From contig NC_061862.1 of the NCBI RefSeq assembly GCF_907164915.1, positions 88,460,846 to 88,524,845 on the forward strand: DNA of 64,000 nt. Reading direction: 5' to 3'. Below, piece by piece: positions 22,984-46,975 of this stretch (the stretch's first letter is position 1; each line of letters opens with the position of its first letter). The position numbers and the translations under genes are program-made. The notes under the pieces are model-generated. The model did not search any database, was not told where the DNA came from, and saw nothing but the letters and a program-made list of their open reading frames with translations. Source of the DNA: Impatiens glandulifera. Lineage: Eukaryota > Streptophyta > Magnoliopsida > Ericales > Balsaminaceae.

Positions 22984-23740
22984 CTAAACAAAATTATCAA
23001 CCGAGTTTGCACGAGTTCCTCGGTCTGACCAAATACTAGAAGAAACAGATTGAAGTGGTTCTGCGAGGATCGATGTAGTTGAAATTGTAGGCCGACGCTT
23101 TCTCGGATTCAAAGGTTGAGCATCTACTTCTTCTTCGTCAGGAATCGGATTTTCGGAGCCAACGGTAGGATTATCAACCGGTTGAACATTTGGTTTTGTG
23201 TATAACATGCAGTATTGATAGCTCAACCCAAAACTTTTGAGCAATACCCGAATCGGCTATCATAGACCTTGAGGTTTCCTTGAGAGTTCAGTTTCTTCTC
23301 TCAGCCAATCCATTTTGTTGAGGTGTTCTAGCACTAGACAACTCGTGCATAATGTCGGATTCCTCAAGAAATGCAGTTAAAATACTGTTTGTAAATTCAG
23401 TCCTCTATCACTTCTAATCCTATTTATGCATATAGATTTCTCATTCTATAATTTTTTAAGCAATTTAATCAAATTCGGTGTAGCATGATTTTTAGAAACA
23501 AAAATATCACTCAAGTGAATCTAGAATAATCATCAATAACTACCATAGTATAATGCATATCGCATAGGCTTGTAACCTTAATTGGTCCAAATAGATCCAT
23601 GTGAAGCAATTCTAATCATCGGCTAGATTGAGTTTTCCCTTTACTTTTGAAAGTTGATTTTATTTGTTTCCCCATTTGACATGCAGAACATACTTTATCT
23701 TTGGAAAATTTCATGTTAGGCATTCCTTCAACTAATCCTT
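22984..23740 (-). pseudogene. Element B integrase C-terminal part and linker
   Basis: On the minus strand, fragments read RSDRG, EFTNSILTAFLEES and ARTPQQNGLAERRN, the C-terminal half of a Copia integrase core. Then come AQKFWVELS and a charged linker (about 23244-22984). The frame is interrupted. No reverse transcriptase follows before the LTR at 22507. Confidence 0.75.
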
Positions 23741-23798
23741 TGGTACAAATGTAATTAATGTTTTTGAAATTCAAGTGATTTAACCGTTTATGCCAAAG

Positions 23799-24300
23799 TC
23801 AGTTTGGATCATTCTTAGCTATCATGCAAACCGTGTTTTCAGATTTAGTTTTCCAGTCTACTTTGTAAATGTTTCCTAACTTATTTCTGGTTAGTAGAGT
23901 GCTACCTTGAGGATTCTTAACTAAACATACATGTTTGTGAAATTCTACAGCATATCCTACATCGCACATTTGACTAATTCTTAGCAAATTAAAATGCAAG
24001 TTTTCAACAAGAAGGACATTGTTTATAATTAGGTTGCCATGAACAATCTTACCATTGCCCACGACTCTATCTTTAGAGTTGTCGCCGAAAATTATCATTG
24101 CATCGGCTTCTTGAACAATATTGGTCAACAAGCTGCTATTTTCGGTCATGTGTCTGGAGCAACCGCTGTCCAGATACTATTCAAAGTTTCCCAGCCGTTT
24201 GTTCTTCTTAACCTGCTGAATACAAATATTTATACCTATTTGGTACCCACATTCACTTGGGTCCGCGGTTGATTAGTCCCTTAGGAATCCACATTTTGAT
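23799..24300 (-). pseudogene. Element B protease end and GAG-pre-integrase region
   Basis: Translation gives GNGKIVHGNLIINNVLLV, HFNLLRISQMCD and FHKHVCLV. This is the usual Copia stretch after the retropepsin, leading into the pre-integrase domain. The protease active-site region upstream (about 24150-24300) is broken by frame changes. Confidence 0.7.
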
Positions 24301-24480
24301 TATTCGAATGACTTTCCCAGTAATAGTATTTATATATTTACCGATACCAGGCTTGACATCTCTCTGTCTGCCTCTTTGTACCTCATTGTGTAATGGTTGT
24401 GAATATTGATAGGTTCTATTTGAGTGTCTGTCGGTTTCTCTTCTTACCAGCCGGATGGCTTTCCTTCTCTCAGGATAAAG

Positions 24481-25428
24481 TCATTTTGCCATGTCAGTTG
24501 GACCTACATATTTGATTTCTTTGGCCAATTTTAAATCATGATCTGCTTCATTGTTGGTTGAACTGCTCTTGACAAAGCTTATGAATGGAAGCTTGTCTTT
24601 ATTGAGGTTCAACCCATTGGAAGATTTCTGTTTAGCCGATTTACTGCCTTTATATCCGAGACCAAACTTGCAGTTAGGATATCTTTGATAGGTTGACATC
24701 TGACTTACAACTTCACTGGACTTCTTCCAAGAATCCATGACATACTTTGATCTTTTATTTTCTTCAGTTAACGATTGAACTATCTCCTTGAGCTTTTCAT
24801 TCTCATAGAATAGTTCAATCGGTTCATCGGTCTTAGTTCCACTCGATTCACCGGTTTGGAAGTTACTCGGTTCATTGGTATGGAAGTTCAGTCGGGTTGG
24901 TACAAGAGCTGATAGGTTCTTGAACTCAATGACCATGTCAGTTAGAGTAGTAACCAAGTCTTCTCTAGTAAACTTCTCATAAGAAAAATCAAATACCTCT
25001 TCCTCCTTAGCCATGAGACAGGAGATTCCTTTGTCATCGTTATCCGAGTCGGTATGAGCCCACAAGCTCCCACCATCGTCGGCTATCAATGCCTTCTGAA
25101 CCTCCTTGCCTTCACCGGGTTGTTGATGTTCACCCCTTTGGTTATTATCAACATGTCTTCGGTCATCTCTTTTTGGTCTTCTGCATTCCGACCTGTAGTG
25201 ACCTAAAACATTATTGTTAAAACATCTAACATTAGATTTGTCACCGTAGTTGTGGTTGTAGTTGTTCGATGGTTGATTCTTCTTTATGAATTTTCCAAAT
25301 TTTCTTGCAAGCATAACCATCGCATCTTTGGTAAATTGTTCGACAGTTTTAACCGGTATAGGAACGGTTGGCTCCACGGATGTCACCAAGGCTTTGGTTG
25401 CGGTTGATGTTAATATTGAGGCTTCTAT
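24481..25428 (-). pseudogene. Element B gag C-terminal part with degenerate zinc knuckle
   Basis: Reads KDAMVMLARKFGKFIKK, then a knuckle in which the second Cys is lost (C-F-N-N-N instead of C-x2-C, later GHYRSEC intact). A Glu/Asp/Ser-rich spacer and a coiled stretch (KLKEIVQSLTEENKR) follow. It continues upstream to 25428, where the inner insertion begins. Confidence 0.75.
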
Positions 25429-26876
25429 TGGGTGAAATTATTTTGACTAAGTGTCAAAGTAGTTTGACTATTGGAATTTCGATGATGAATGTAAATAAAA
25501 CTCAATCTATGTCGTCTAATCGTTTTTGGTGCAGGTGTATTGAAAACATGTTATATTAGACTAAGTCTTAATGAGGTTTATTAGACTGATTGGGCATTAG
25601 ATGCATTGAGTTACACGTAGTTAGACGTGCAGTCTAACATACAGAGTTAGACGTGCAGTCTAATAGACGTAGTTGGACGTGCAGTCTAACAAACATAGTT
25701 AGACGTGCAGTCTAACACACAGAGTTAGACGTGCAATCTAACAGACGTAGTTAAACGTGTAGTCTAACACACAGAGTTAGACGTGCAATCTAACAGACTT
25801 AGTTAGACGTGCAGTCTAACACACAAAGTTAGACGTGCAGTCTAACAGACGTAGTTAGACGTGTAGTTTAACACACGGAGTTAGACGTGCAGTCTAACAA
25901 ATGAGAGTTAGACGTGGAGTCTAACACACGGAGTTAGACGTGCAGTCTAACTCCTTCAGATTAGTCTGAAGGGATGTGTTATTAGACGTGTTGTTTAATC
26001 CCATTAGACCAGGTGGTTCAATGGATTCTACTATTAAACGGGGGCGTCTAATTTCATTAGACGAGATCGTCTAAGTGAAATACGTCTAATGCTATGCTTA
26101 AGTAGTTGTTTGAAGCTAGCACCCGTCTACCCACGATCAACTAGTTGTACGCTACTCCTGCTCCACTTTCCAATGAAGATTAGTATGACATCCAGTTGCA
26201 ACCAATTGATCAATGCCACGTAAGTAAATATTCTTCCCAGTACTCGTTTTTGCAGGAATATCCTAGAAGAATATTTGACGCACTACCAGATTGGTACGGC
26301 CACGATCCTTGTGCTTAGAGTCTGCTGTGTACTATGGAGGCGTTCCAATGGAAGCTCGCCACGTGTCATTATGGAAGATTCGACCGTTGGTACCTACTCC
26401 TTATTTAAAGATTCTGAAGGACAACGGAAGAACGACTAGAAGAAGTGAATTTGCTGAACACTGCTAGAATTACACAGTATTCAATATAAGCATATAAACT
26501 GTCATATTGAGCGAGCTGCTTTCTTGTTTTACTGAGTGTTCAATCAAGAGAGAGTTAGAATCATAACATTGTTTTAGTTGAGTGATATTCTTCATAATAT
26601 TGTAAGTTGAACAAAGTTTGTTCTGTTCAACAGTGAGCTATTCGTGCAACTGTATTTGATTCGAAAGTATAGTGAATCCTTCCGGTGGTTGGAAGAAGGG
26701 GTGACATAGGAGAGTTAGCTCCGAACATCCATAAACAAACTGATGTGTCTTTTTCATACTATCATCTTCTTATTCTTGGTTCTTAGCTTCAAACCTGAGC
26801 AAACATTTCTGCACTTGAATCGTTCAAGAGTTTGCAAGAGTTTGTGCAGAATAGAAAGTGATTTAAATCCCTAACA
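25429..26876 (+). mobile_element. Solo-LTR-like insertion C inside element B
   Basis: About 1.45 kb inserted into B's gag. It begins TGGGTGAAATT and ends CCCTAACA. TTCTAT occurs on both sides (25423-25428 and 26881-26886), the right copy four bases past the CA end, so the exact right edge is provisional. The last ~250 bp (GAAGAAGGGGTGAC, then CCGAACATCCATAAA) match the same region of element B's LTR read in sense. This indicates a related LTR in the opposite orientation. No internal genes. Confidence 0.65.
25617..25955. repeat. 26-bp palindromic minisatellite, about 13 copies
   Basis: Each unit carries TTAGACGTGCAGTCTAA: 6-bp inverted arms TTAGAC/GTCTAA around GTGCA, then about 9 bp of variable linker such as CAYACAGAG. 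It lies within the solo-LTR-like insert C. Confidence 0.92.
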
Positions 26877-26889
26877 GGATTTCTATCAA

Positions 26890-27567
26890 ACCGTTTTCCT
26901 AAGCTGTCATCAATAGCAAGACCCTCGTCTCTCTTGATTACGCCGATCCTATCAGCTTCATCTTCAATTTGAGATCTCATCTCGAACTCGAATGCCTTTA
27001 AGTCTTCAAAGACATCGTGCAGTTTCATTTGCCTGAGGCTATTGAATTCTCGCATTACCATGGTCTTTATGTCCCAAACACTGGTAGAGATCTTAATGCT
27101 TTAACAATGGTTTCCTTGTTGTCATACTTCTTCCCAAGTGTAGACAACTCATTCACCACACTAGTGAACCGATCACTAAATTCTTTCATAGTTTCTCTTG
27201 GCCTCATTTTGATATTTTCAAACTCCTAGGTTGCCACCAATATATTGTTTTCTTTAGTTCTTTTGTTTCCCTCATAAAGTTGAATCACCGTTTCCTAGAC
27301 TTCCTTTGCAGTCTTATAGTCTCTGACTTTCCCGAAAGTGTTTCTGTCTAGAGATTTGAAAATATGTCTCATGCAATGGTTGTCCAGGCTGTTTCTTCTC
27401 TTATCATCAGCTGTCCATTCGCTTCTCTCTTTCTCGATCTTTATCGAACTTTTTGAAAGGATGAACATCATTTCTTCATCCATGGCAATCAGATGCAGAT
27501 ACATATGAATCTTCCAATCGGAAAACTCCTCACTTTCTAGCATAGGGGTCTTCTCATTGTGAGTCAT
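26890..27567 (-). pseudogene. Element B gag N-terminal part
   Basis: Starts MTHNEKTPMLESEEFSDWK, a Copia Gag start, about 55 bp from the primer site. It continues with YLHLIAMDEEM, LDNHCMRHIFKSLD and, after a stop-containing gap, LRQMKLHDVFEDLKAFEFEM to FDRNP at 26889. The frame changes between about 27295 and 27061. It then breaks off at insert C. Confidence 0.78.
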
Positions 27568-27621
27568 GTTTGCTTACTTTGGTGTTACTTGAGTGTTGAG
27601 ACTACCTGCTTTGATACCACT

Positions 27622-28922
27622 TGTTGGGATCGGGATCACTGATAAGGGACCGGAGTCCGGCTAAAGGAGACCTCTTATACACTCACAACAGTTGGCGCTA
27701 ATCTGGTTAAGAATTAACACCGATCTCAACACAACACAGTTTGTCACAAACTCTTGAACCGGGTTCAAGTGCGGAAATGTTTGTTTCAACCTAAAGCAAC
27801 ACACACAAATCGGATAGAGAGAAGAATGAAGAAGGATCGGTTGAAGTAAAAAGAGATCGGTTTGGATAATGAAATGACCGGAAATGATAAAGAACACAAG
27901 ACAAGGATTTTATGGATGTTCGGAGATAAAACTCCTACGTCACCCCTTCTTCTCAAACAACGAGAATGATATTCACTAAGAATATTCAAACACAATACAA
28001 TACACGATCGAGTCTTATTTACTATTCGATATTCACTTTACAACTCTCACACACAATTGTAATACACTTGATTCACAAATACAACTTAATATTTATTATC
28101 GAAAGATTGTTCAAAGATTTGTATATCAACAGAAGAAGGATTGTTAAAATCAGAATATGAATCTGTTCAGAATCTGTTATCTGTTTATATCTCTTCAACT
28201 TCTTCCTTTTATAGTGGAAATATGACAACAGTCATATTTCTCTTTCTGATTTGCATTTAATGGGGTTGGTGTAGTTGGTCAAAAGGATCTTCATAGAATT
28301 TAATGTGGTTGAAACTTCCCAAGGCATAATGCAGCGCTGACTCAAACTAGGTAAATGTTCACTTGACAACTATGCTCTTGACGGTTGTACTCTTGACGGT
28401 TACCTTCCTTGAAAACTGCTTTTGAGCTTTATATCAACTTAGGTAACTGTTCATCTAACAATTATTTGCTGCCTGCAGATTGCCAGCAGACTTGTATCAG
28501 AATGGAAATGACATATTCTAATCCTTTGAAGACATTCCTCTGCACATTCCCAAAGAATATATGTTGCACCGAAATATCAACTGTCAACATTTCCATATAT
28601 TTGATCTTGTCTTTATTTAAATCTGCCCGTTGGAAATGTTCGTTGGCTTATGATTATCCGGAAATTGAATTAGTTGGACACATATCAGTTTATTGCTAGA
28701 GAACCGGTTGAAATCGATTTTTGATAACACGTTCACCGATTCTGAAATTTAAGTTGGACCGGTCTTCTGATAAGATAAATCAATTAAGTTGATTCTGATT
28801 TGAGCTGTTTCAGAAGTAAGCCAAAAATGTGACCGCTCCTTGTACCTGCACATAAAGTTGAATTTAATTAAGTTCTTTAGATAGTTAATTACTTATTAAT
28901 TAACTATCTACTTTATCTAACA
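27622..28922 (-). repeat. Element B 5' LTR
   Basis: About 1301 bp, TG to CA. It retains the segment (about 28050-28200) that is missing from the other LTR. Confidence 0.88.
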
Positions 28923-28927
28923 AAATC

Positions 28928-29508
28928 TATGTTTCTCAATCAAAGAGCCGACTATTTGAGTTACGGAGTCAACTCCCAAACGCACACAAAGATAGTGACT
29001 CTATTTTTAACTTCATTCAACACATTAAAAACCTGTCACATGCACTTATCGTTGTCGGACAATATGTTTTCTGATCAAGATCTGCAACTAACTCTACTCA
29101 ACGGACTTGGAGACGAGTTCGAGCCGATGATATGTGCTCTAACTTCCGGAAAAGATCTATCGTTTAATGAGATGACAAACATCCTTCTAAATCATGAACA
29201 ACGACTCATATTTAAGAAAAAATAAATTCAATTATGAAAATATTTCGCCCTCAAATGTTTTGGCGAATGTTGCTTATATTTATAGGCATGGAGGCGGAAA
29301 GAACCAAAGACAGAACCGAGACAATAATCGTCCGCAATGTAATTTTTGTCATAAAATTGGTCATCGCTCCGAAAGTTGTTTTTATAATTCATCTTGTCAA
29401 ATATGTAATATACAAGGACATAATGCTCTCAAGTGCCCTCGTTTTAATCCTTCTACAAATCCTACGACAATGTTAGTTACGTCGTCTACTATTGTAGATC
29501 CCACTTGA
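28928..29508 (+). pseudogene. Element A gag, 3' part with two zinc knuckles
   Basis: Resumes gag after element B: LNGLGDEFEPMICAL, then a frame change near 29225. Two intact CCHC knuckles follow, CNFCHKIGHRSESC and CQICNIQGHNALKC (about 29337-29440). TGA at 29506-29508 sits just before the protease where Trp is usual. Confidence 0.85.
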
Positions 29509-30845
29509 TATCTAGATTTAGGTGCTACCGACCATATTACTTCCGATCTTAATAATCTACACGAACATGCTCCTTATATAGGTACTCAAACTATCAAAGT
29601 CGAAAACGGCATGCCTCTGAATATTTATAATATTGGTACCACTAAAATTTTAAATCAATAAAAATTTCTCTACTTACGTATTATCTTACACGTTCTAGAT
29701 ATTACTAAAAATCTGATGAGTGTTGCGAGATTTTCATCAGATAATAAAGTATTTTTTGAATTTCACCCAAATGTTTGTCTTATTAAAGACCTAGATACGA
29801 AGATAGTGTTTCTTAAGGGATTACTCAAGGACGGACTTTATTGCATTGAACCTACTGAAAGTTCGTTTTCAACATGTTCTAATAAACAAGTATTTATTGG
29901 TATTCGATCTCTGGCTCAAATTTGGCATTCACGACTTGGACATCCTTCTAGCGCTACTACATGTTTAGTTATATCACACTTTAAATTACCAGTTTAGGTA
30001 GTAATACTATTTCTGTTTGTGGATCATGTCAATATGGGAAAGCACATAAACTACCTTTTTCGGCTTCAAAATCTACATTTATGGCTCCTTTAGACCTAAT
30101 TCATTCGGATGTTTAGGGACATGCCCCTGAATTTTCGTCTACTGGTTGTCATTATTTCGTACATTTTGTGGATAATTTTATCAAATTCACATGGATATAT
30201 CCGCTAAAGAAAAAGTTGGATGTTTTGAATACGTTTATCAACTTTCTTCGACTTGTTAAAAATTTATTTAGTTGTAAAATCAAAATATTGCAAACTGATT
30301 GGGGAGGAGAATATAGAAATTTTAAATCATTAACGGATAATTATGATATTTTACATCGTTTATCTTGCCCACATACTAGTGAGCAAAACGATATTGCTGA
30401 ACAAAAAATTCGTCATATTACGGAAATTAGTCTCACTTTATTGGCTCATGCATCTATGCCACTACATTATTGGAGTGAAGTTTTTGAAACAGCCACATAT
30501 CTTATCAATCGTCTTCCTACTACGACATTACATCAACGTTCACCATTCGAGACTATATTTAACTCTTCTCATGATTATGATTTTTTAAGACATTTGAGTG
30601 TTCTTGTTATCCACTCATACGACCGTACAATCAACACAAACTCGATTTTCATACTACTGATTGTAGTTTTCTTGGTAACAGCTCATCTCATAAAGGTTAT
30701 AAGTCTCTTCACATTCCGTCTGGACGAATATTTATCTCTCGACATATCACTTTTGACAAACTCACTTTTCCTTTCAAAAGTAAGGACCTTGTGCACTTGT
30801 CTAACCCACAAGAAGATAATGAGACATTTCTTCCAACAACTATAT
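29509..30845 (+). pseudogene. Element A protease, pre-integrase and integrase
   Basis: The protease active site reads DLGATDH instead of DSGATDH. The pre-integrase finger is seen as IWHSRLGHPS. The integrase core follows from 30168: DNFIKFTWIYPLK, ILQTDWGGEY (second Asp) and EQNDIAEQKIRHI (Glu region). A TAG at 30114-30116 replaces the Trp usual in this motif, and there are frame changes after about 30600. Non-functional. Confidence 0.82.
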
Positions 30846-31099
30846 TAATTCATCAATACCACCTCTATTATCTCATATAACTTCACTGTCTCCATCATCA
30901 CCCTTTTCGACCTCCACAACATCACCAAACACTATATCATCTTCTTCCACTACTATTATTGTTCCTTCAACACAACCAATTATCACAACAGTTAATGCAC
31001 CTAAATTTTCTACTCATCAGATGATCACACACAATAAAGCACGGTCTATGTCCTCATCAGCTCTCACTACTATTTCTTCCGCTACTACACCTACATATT

Positions 31100-32490
31100 T
31101 TACTAAAACTAATAAGGATCCGCAATGACGTCTTGCCATGACAAATGAATATAATGCTTTTATTCAGAATAAAACATGGTCTCTTATTCCTCGTACACCA
31201 TCTCATAATATTGTTGGATGTAAATGGGTTTTCAAACTCAAGCATAAAGTTGACGAATCTATTGATTGACATAAATCACATCTCGTGGCTAAAGGATTCC
31301 ATCAACAACAATGTATTGATTATGAAGAGACATTCAGTCTTGTGGAAAAACCCACTACTATTCGTGTTATTCTTTCTTTGGCAATATCTTATCAATTGTT
31401 CATTCATAAACTTGATATTAACAATGCATTTCTTCATGGGTCTCTACAAGAAGAAGTTTACATGGCACAACCACCCGGTTTTGTCCATCCAGATTTTCCT
31501 TATCATATATGCAAATTTTATAAAGCAATATATGGTCTTAAATAGTCTCCTCGTGCCTAGTATGCTATTCTCCGGACTGCTCTACTATCTCTTGATTTCA
31601 TATAATCAAAATCTAACACGACTCTCTTCACGCATCATGCACCTCAAATAACATCATACTTTTAGTATATGTGGACGATATTATTCTCACAGGCAACTCT
31701 AAATCGTTTCTAACAAAAATCATATTTCAATTAAATAAATTATTCCCTGTTAAAGATTTAGGTCAATTACATTACTTTCTTGGAATGGAAGCCACTCGTA
31801 CCAAAGATGACTTATTTCTCTATCGTAGTATAGTAGGGATTCTACAATATCTTACACTAACTCGTCCTGAGTTAGCATTTGCTGTCAATCGAGCTTGTCA
31901 ATTCATGCAAACTCCCACATCTTCTCATTGGGGAGCGGTTAAACGTATTTTTCGATATCTTCGTCATACTCCTCGTCATGAGATCTTTCTTCGTCCAAAT
32001 TCACAATTCACTATTGCTGCCTACTCTGATGTTGATTGAGCAGGATGTCTCGATGATCGTCGTTCAACAACTGGATTTTGTATTTTTCTAGGTGACAACC
32101 TCATTTTTTAGAATTATAAAAAAACAACAAGTAGTTGCTCGCTCTAGTACTGAATTTGAATACCGTGCTCTTGCATATACAACTACTGATCTTTGTTGGA
32201 TTCAATCTCTACTTAGTGAACTTCGAGTTTCACTTTCTTCTTCCCCGGTTCTATGGTGTGATAATATTGGTGCCGCATTCTTATCAGCAAACCTGGTATT
32301 TCATGCTCGCACATAACATATTGAAATCGATTTTCATTTTGTTCGAGAAAAAGTTGCTCGTAAACAACTACTCATCCAGTATATTCCCACTAAAGATCAA
32401 GTGGCTGATATCTTCACCAAAGATCTTTCTTCTCATCGATTTACTCTTTTACGTAGCAAGCTCACGGTTTGTGTCTCACCTTTTTGCTTG
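31100..32490 (+). pseudogene. Element A reverse transcriptase and RNase H
   Basis: RT motifs: KWVFKLKHK, LVAKGFHQQ, HKLDINNAFLHG (catalytic Asp), YVDDIILTG (about 31663, catalytic YVDD intact) and VKDLGQLHYFLGMEA. RNase [25 protein letters not shown] and IEIDFHFVREK. In-frame stops lie at 31126, 31267, 31543, 31558, 32037, 32109 and about 32314, with a frame change near 31565-31665. The catalytic motifs are present but the reading frame is dead. Confidence 0.87.
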
Positions 32491-32779
32491 AAGTGGGATA
32501 TAATAAAGTATTAAATAAATAAGGGAAATTATTTATTTATCTCCTATCAATTAGGCTAAATATAATAACTAATTTACATATTTTCTCAATTATTGATTTG
32601 CCGAGGAATAAAAAATGCATATGGAAAGGTGTGAGTCACAAGAAGATTGTCAATTGAGGGTTAAGTGGGTGCCGATGGATAAAAAATGCATATGAAAATG
32701 TGTGAGTCACAAGATGAGAAGTGCATATGAAATGTGTTTGTCACAAGATAAGAGGGTAAATGAAGGGTTAAGTGGATAA

Positions 32780-33640
32780 AATATATGTTAATATTAAGTT
32801 TAAAATTAAACTTAATTTTTATAAACTAAAATTAATTTTAAATTGAATAATATTAATTTTATCTAAAATATTTTAAAATAAATAATATTTTATATATATT
32901 TGTATTCGTGCAATGTATAGTATGCATGTGTAAAAATTTGAGAGACAGATAGAGAATGTAAAAATGTTGATAAACTGGGTATTAGTTGTGATTGTTGATT
33001 TTAACTAATGAATGAAATTGCAGTAATGTTTTGTATTAATATTTTAAATTATTAATTATTTTAATATATATACATACATAATATATAATAAAATAAAAAA
33101 TATATATTTAATATTATATTTTAAATAATTAATAAATATTTATTATTTTAATTTATAATGGTCTTATAGGTATTTTTTACACAAAATATTATAATATATA
33201 TTTAATAATATTATTATTAAATATAAATAATTATTATTGTTATTGTTTAATAAAAACAATAATTATATATTTTTTTTATTATATTATTAAATAAAAGACT
33301 AAAATGTAAGAAAGAAAAAATATTTTATAAAAATAAATTGAAAATAAAAAAAATAATTAAAAAATATATAAATTATAAAAAAAAAACTTTAAAATATATA
33401 TAACTAAATATGTTAATTATATATGAGACATATTTATTATTATAAAAAATAAATTAAAATAAAACAATTTTTAGAATTGGTTCAAAATTAAAAAATAAAA
33501 ATATCACCATTAAATATATTTTTCTATTTAATATTTATATTTATATGAATTTAAAATATTTTTCTATTTTTTCCTTCATAAATATCCATTTTTTACTAAA
33601 TTTAACTTTTAAATAATCAAAATCAATATATATATATATA
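32780..33640. other. AT-rich sequence, no gene seen
   Basis: Very low GC, no ORF and no clear boundary. May include remains of element A's right LTR. Confidence 0.5.
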
Positions 33641-33644
33641 TATA

Positions 33645-33792
33645 AAGGAGTGATAGAGTGAGGGAATTTGGTAAGGAAAGAGAGAAAATAGAGAAATTAT
33701 TTGATTTTTTCATCCAATAAGATTATGCCACGTCATTCCCTCACCAAATTTCCTCACCAAATTCTCTCACCAAATTCCCTCTCCTAATCATT

Positions 33793-33797
<5 letters not shown>
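33645..33797. mobile_element. MITE, copy 2 of the three-copy family
   Basis: Begins GGAGTGATAGAGTGAGGGAA and ends CCCTCTCCTAATCATTTCTC, the reverse orientation of copy 3. It is embedded in TA repeats on both sides. Confidence 0.75.
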
Positions 33798-33828
<31 letters not shown>

Positions 33829-34460
33829 TATTTAAATAATTTTATAATATTATAATTTGTTTAACAATACATAATATTAGATTAAAGTAAAATTTTATAT
33901 AATTTTAAAAAAATTCAAAATTTAAATATATTTGATTGAAATTAATTTTTTTTAAATAACTAAGATAGCTAATTGATATTATCAGCTTTAAATATTTTTT
34001 CAAATAAACAGAATAAATTTTAATCACATAATTAATTTTATAATTTTATGCAGTTGATTAAATTAAATTTTATGTTAAATATTAAATTAGGACTAAATTT
34101 TATTTTTACATATTAAAATCAATTCAACAAATTTAAATAATATTATTTTTATTTAAAATATTTATAAATAAATAATATTTTATTTATATATTTATTGTGC
34201 ATGCTATTACTGGAACACGGTAAGAATTTATTACTTTATTGTTATAATTTTATGGAATATTATTTTATTGAGAGTCTACTATACCGTTATTTGTTATTTA
34301 GCGTCTATTTATTATTATTATTATTATTTATATTATTATTATTATTATGGTGATAAATCTTTGTGTATATATATATTTATGTTATTATGAAATAATATTA
34401 TTTTGAAATAATATTATTTGAAAATAAAATAATTGAAAGAAATCTTTAATATTGATAGCC
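33798..34460. other. AT-rich sequence upstream of INO80, no gene seen
   Basis: TA run at 33797-33825, ATT repeats near 34310-34345. The proximal INO80 promoter is presumably at the right end, but no confident TATA box was assigned. Confidence 0.5.
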
Positions 34461-34795
34461 GTCACTTTTCTTCTTGAACGCTAATACTGTTACACTTTGA
34501 AGACTCCCAATAGCTTCAAAAAAAAGTGCACGATAACAAAGACGCCAAGGTTGCGCATATTAGCACGCGCTATCAAACAATCAATCTTTCTCCTTCGACT
34601 CACTATGTACTTTCTCTCTCTATCTCTACACCCTTCCCTAGCACAAGGTTCACTCTATTGGCGAATCCTCTATCCATTAGGTTTAGGTTATTTTCTCTTG
34701 TTTCATCTTCGCGGACCATAAATTCACATTCCCTGGATAATAAATAATAACCCATTAAGGGTTCTTATCGCTCTTCTCTTCCCGAAGAAGGGTAT
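34461..34795 (+). promoter_or_regulatory. Probable INO80 5' UTR and proximal promoter
   Basis: Higher GC and CT-rich sequence directly before the start codon. Short ORFs here (34497-34747) match no family and are probably leader sequence. Confidence 0.45.
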
Positions 34796-46557
<11,762 letters not shown>

Positions 46558-46916
46558 TCTGTAAAATATATTTATATTTTTTGAGGCCTTTACCATAAAA
46601 GGTCAGTGGTACAATTTACTTATAACGATGAAAGCCAAGAAGCTAAAGAAGATTGGCCTTTTTATTGTGTTTTTGCTTAAGAGAAAGGTTGGCTGCTAGT
46701 TAGTTAATCAGTAGATGTTTTGTACATGGTAGTTCATTGATAATATTTATATATATATATTTTTTGCTGCTATCTGTTATATTGGCACTCTGGAAAAAGA
46801 AAATGCAATTAAGTAGAATAAATTGCATTAGGATATATTAATTTCTATGTTCATTGGAACTTAGAGTTGTCCACACATTTAGTTGAATAAGGATCATTAG
46901 TTAAACTAATATGAGC

Positions 46917-46975
<59 letters not shown>

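Larger units (their letters stand above)
21357..28922 (-). mobile_element. Copia retrotransposon B (minus strand), nested in A, non-autonomous
   Basis: A 5-bp target duplication AAATC occurs at 21352-21356 and 28923-28927. The LTRs lie at 27622-28922 (5' in sense) and 21357-22507 (3'). Both run TGTTGGGATCGGG to TATCTAACA on the plus strand. Sense-strand primer site TGGTATCAAAGCAGG sits beside the 5' LTR (about 27605-27620). A polypurine tract (AAAAAAGGAGAAAT in sense) sits beside the 3' LTR. Gag, a degraded zinc knuckle, the protease/GAG-pre-integrase region and an integrase remnant are present. Reverse transcriptase and RNase H are absent. Internal sequence is further split at 25429-26876. 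Confidence 0.9.
20582..32770 (+). mobile_element. Copia retrotransposon A (plus strand), decayed and interrupted
   Basis: The likely left end TGTTGGG lies at 20582. The primer-binding site TGGTATCAGAGC (initiator-tRNA-Met type) is at about 20971. Gag starts at 21015 and pol ends near 32490. A polypurine-like GAAGTGGGAT lies at about 32492-32501, followed by a stretch matching the left LTR (AAATAAATAAGRGAAATTATT) and three tandem copies of a GTGTGAGTCACAAGA-containing unit (about 32600-32770). The right LTR appears to lack the first ~170 bp of the left one, so its boundary is uncertain. The element is split by element B, which sits in gag. Confidence 0.8.

Noticed and set aside
25617..25955. 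CRISPR-like regular palindromic repeats
   Set aside because: The DNA is clearly eukaryotic, the 9-bp linkers are near-repeats instead of unique spacers, and there are no cas genes. It is a minisatellite.
34497..34747. Short ORFs just before INO80
   Set aside because: Better explained as 5' leader; two overlapping frames of similar length, neither conserved.
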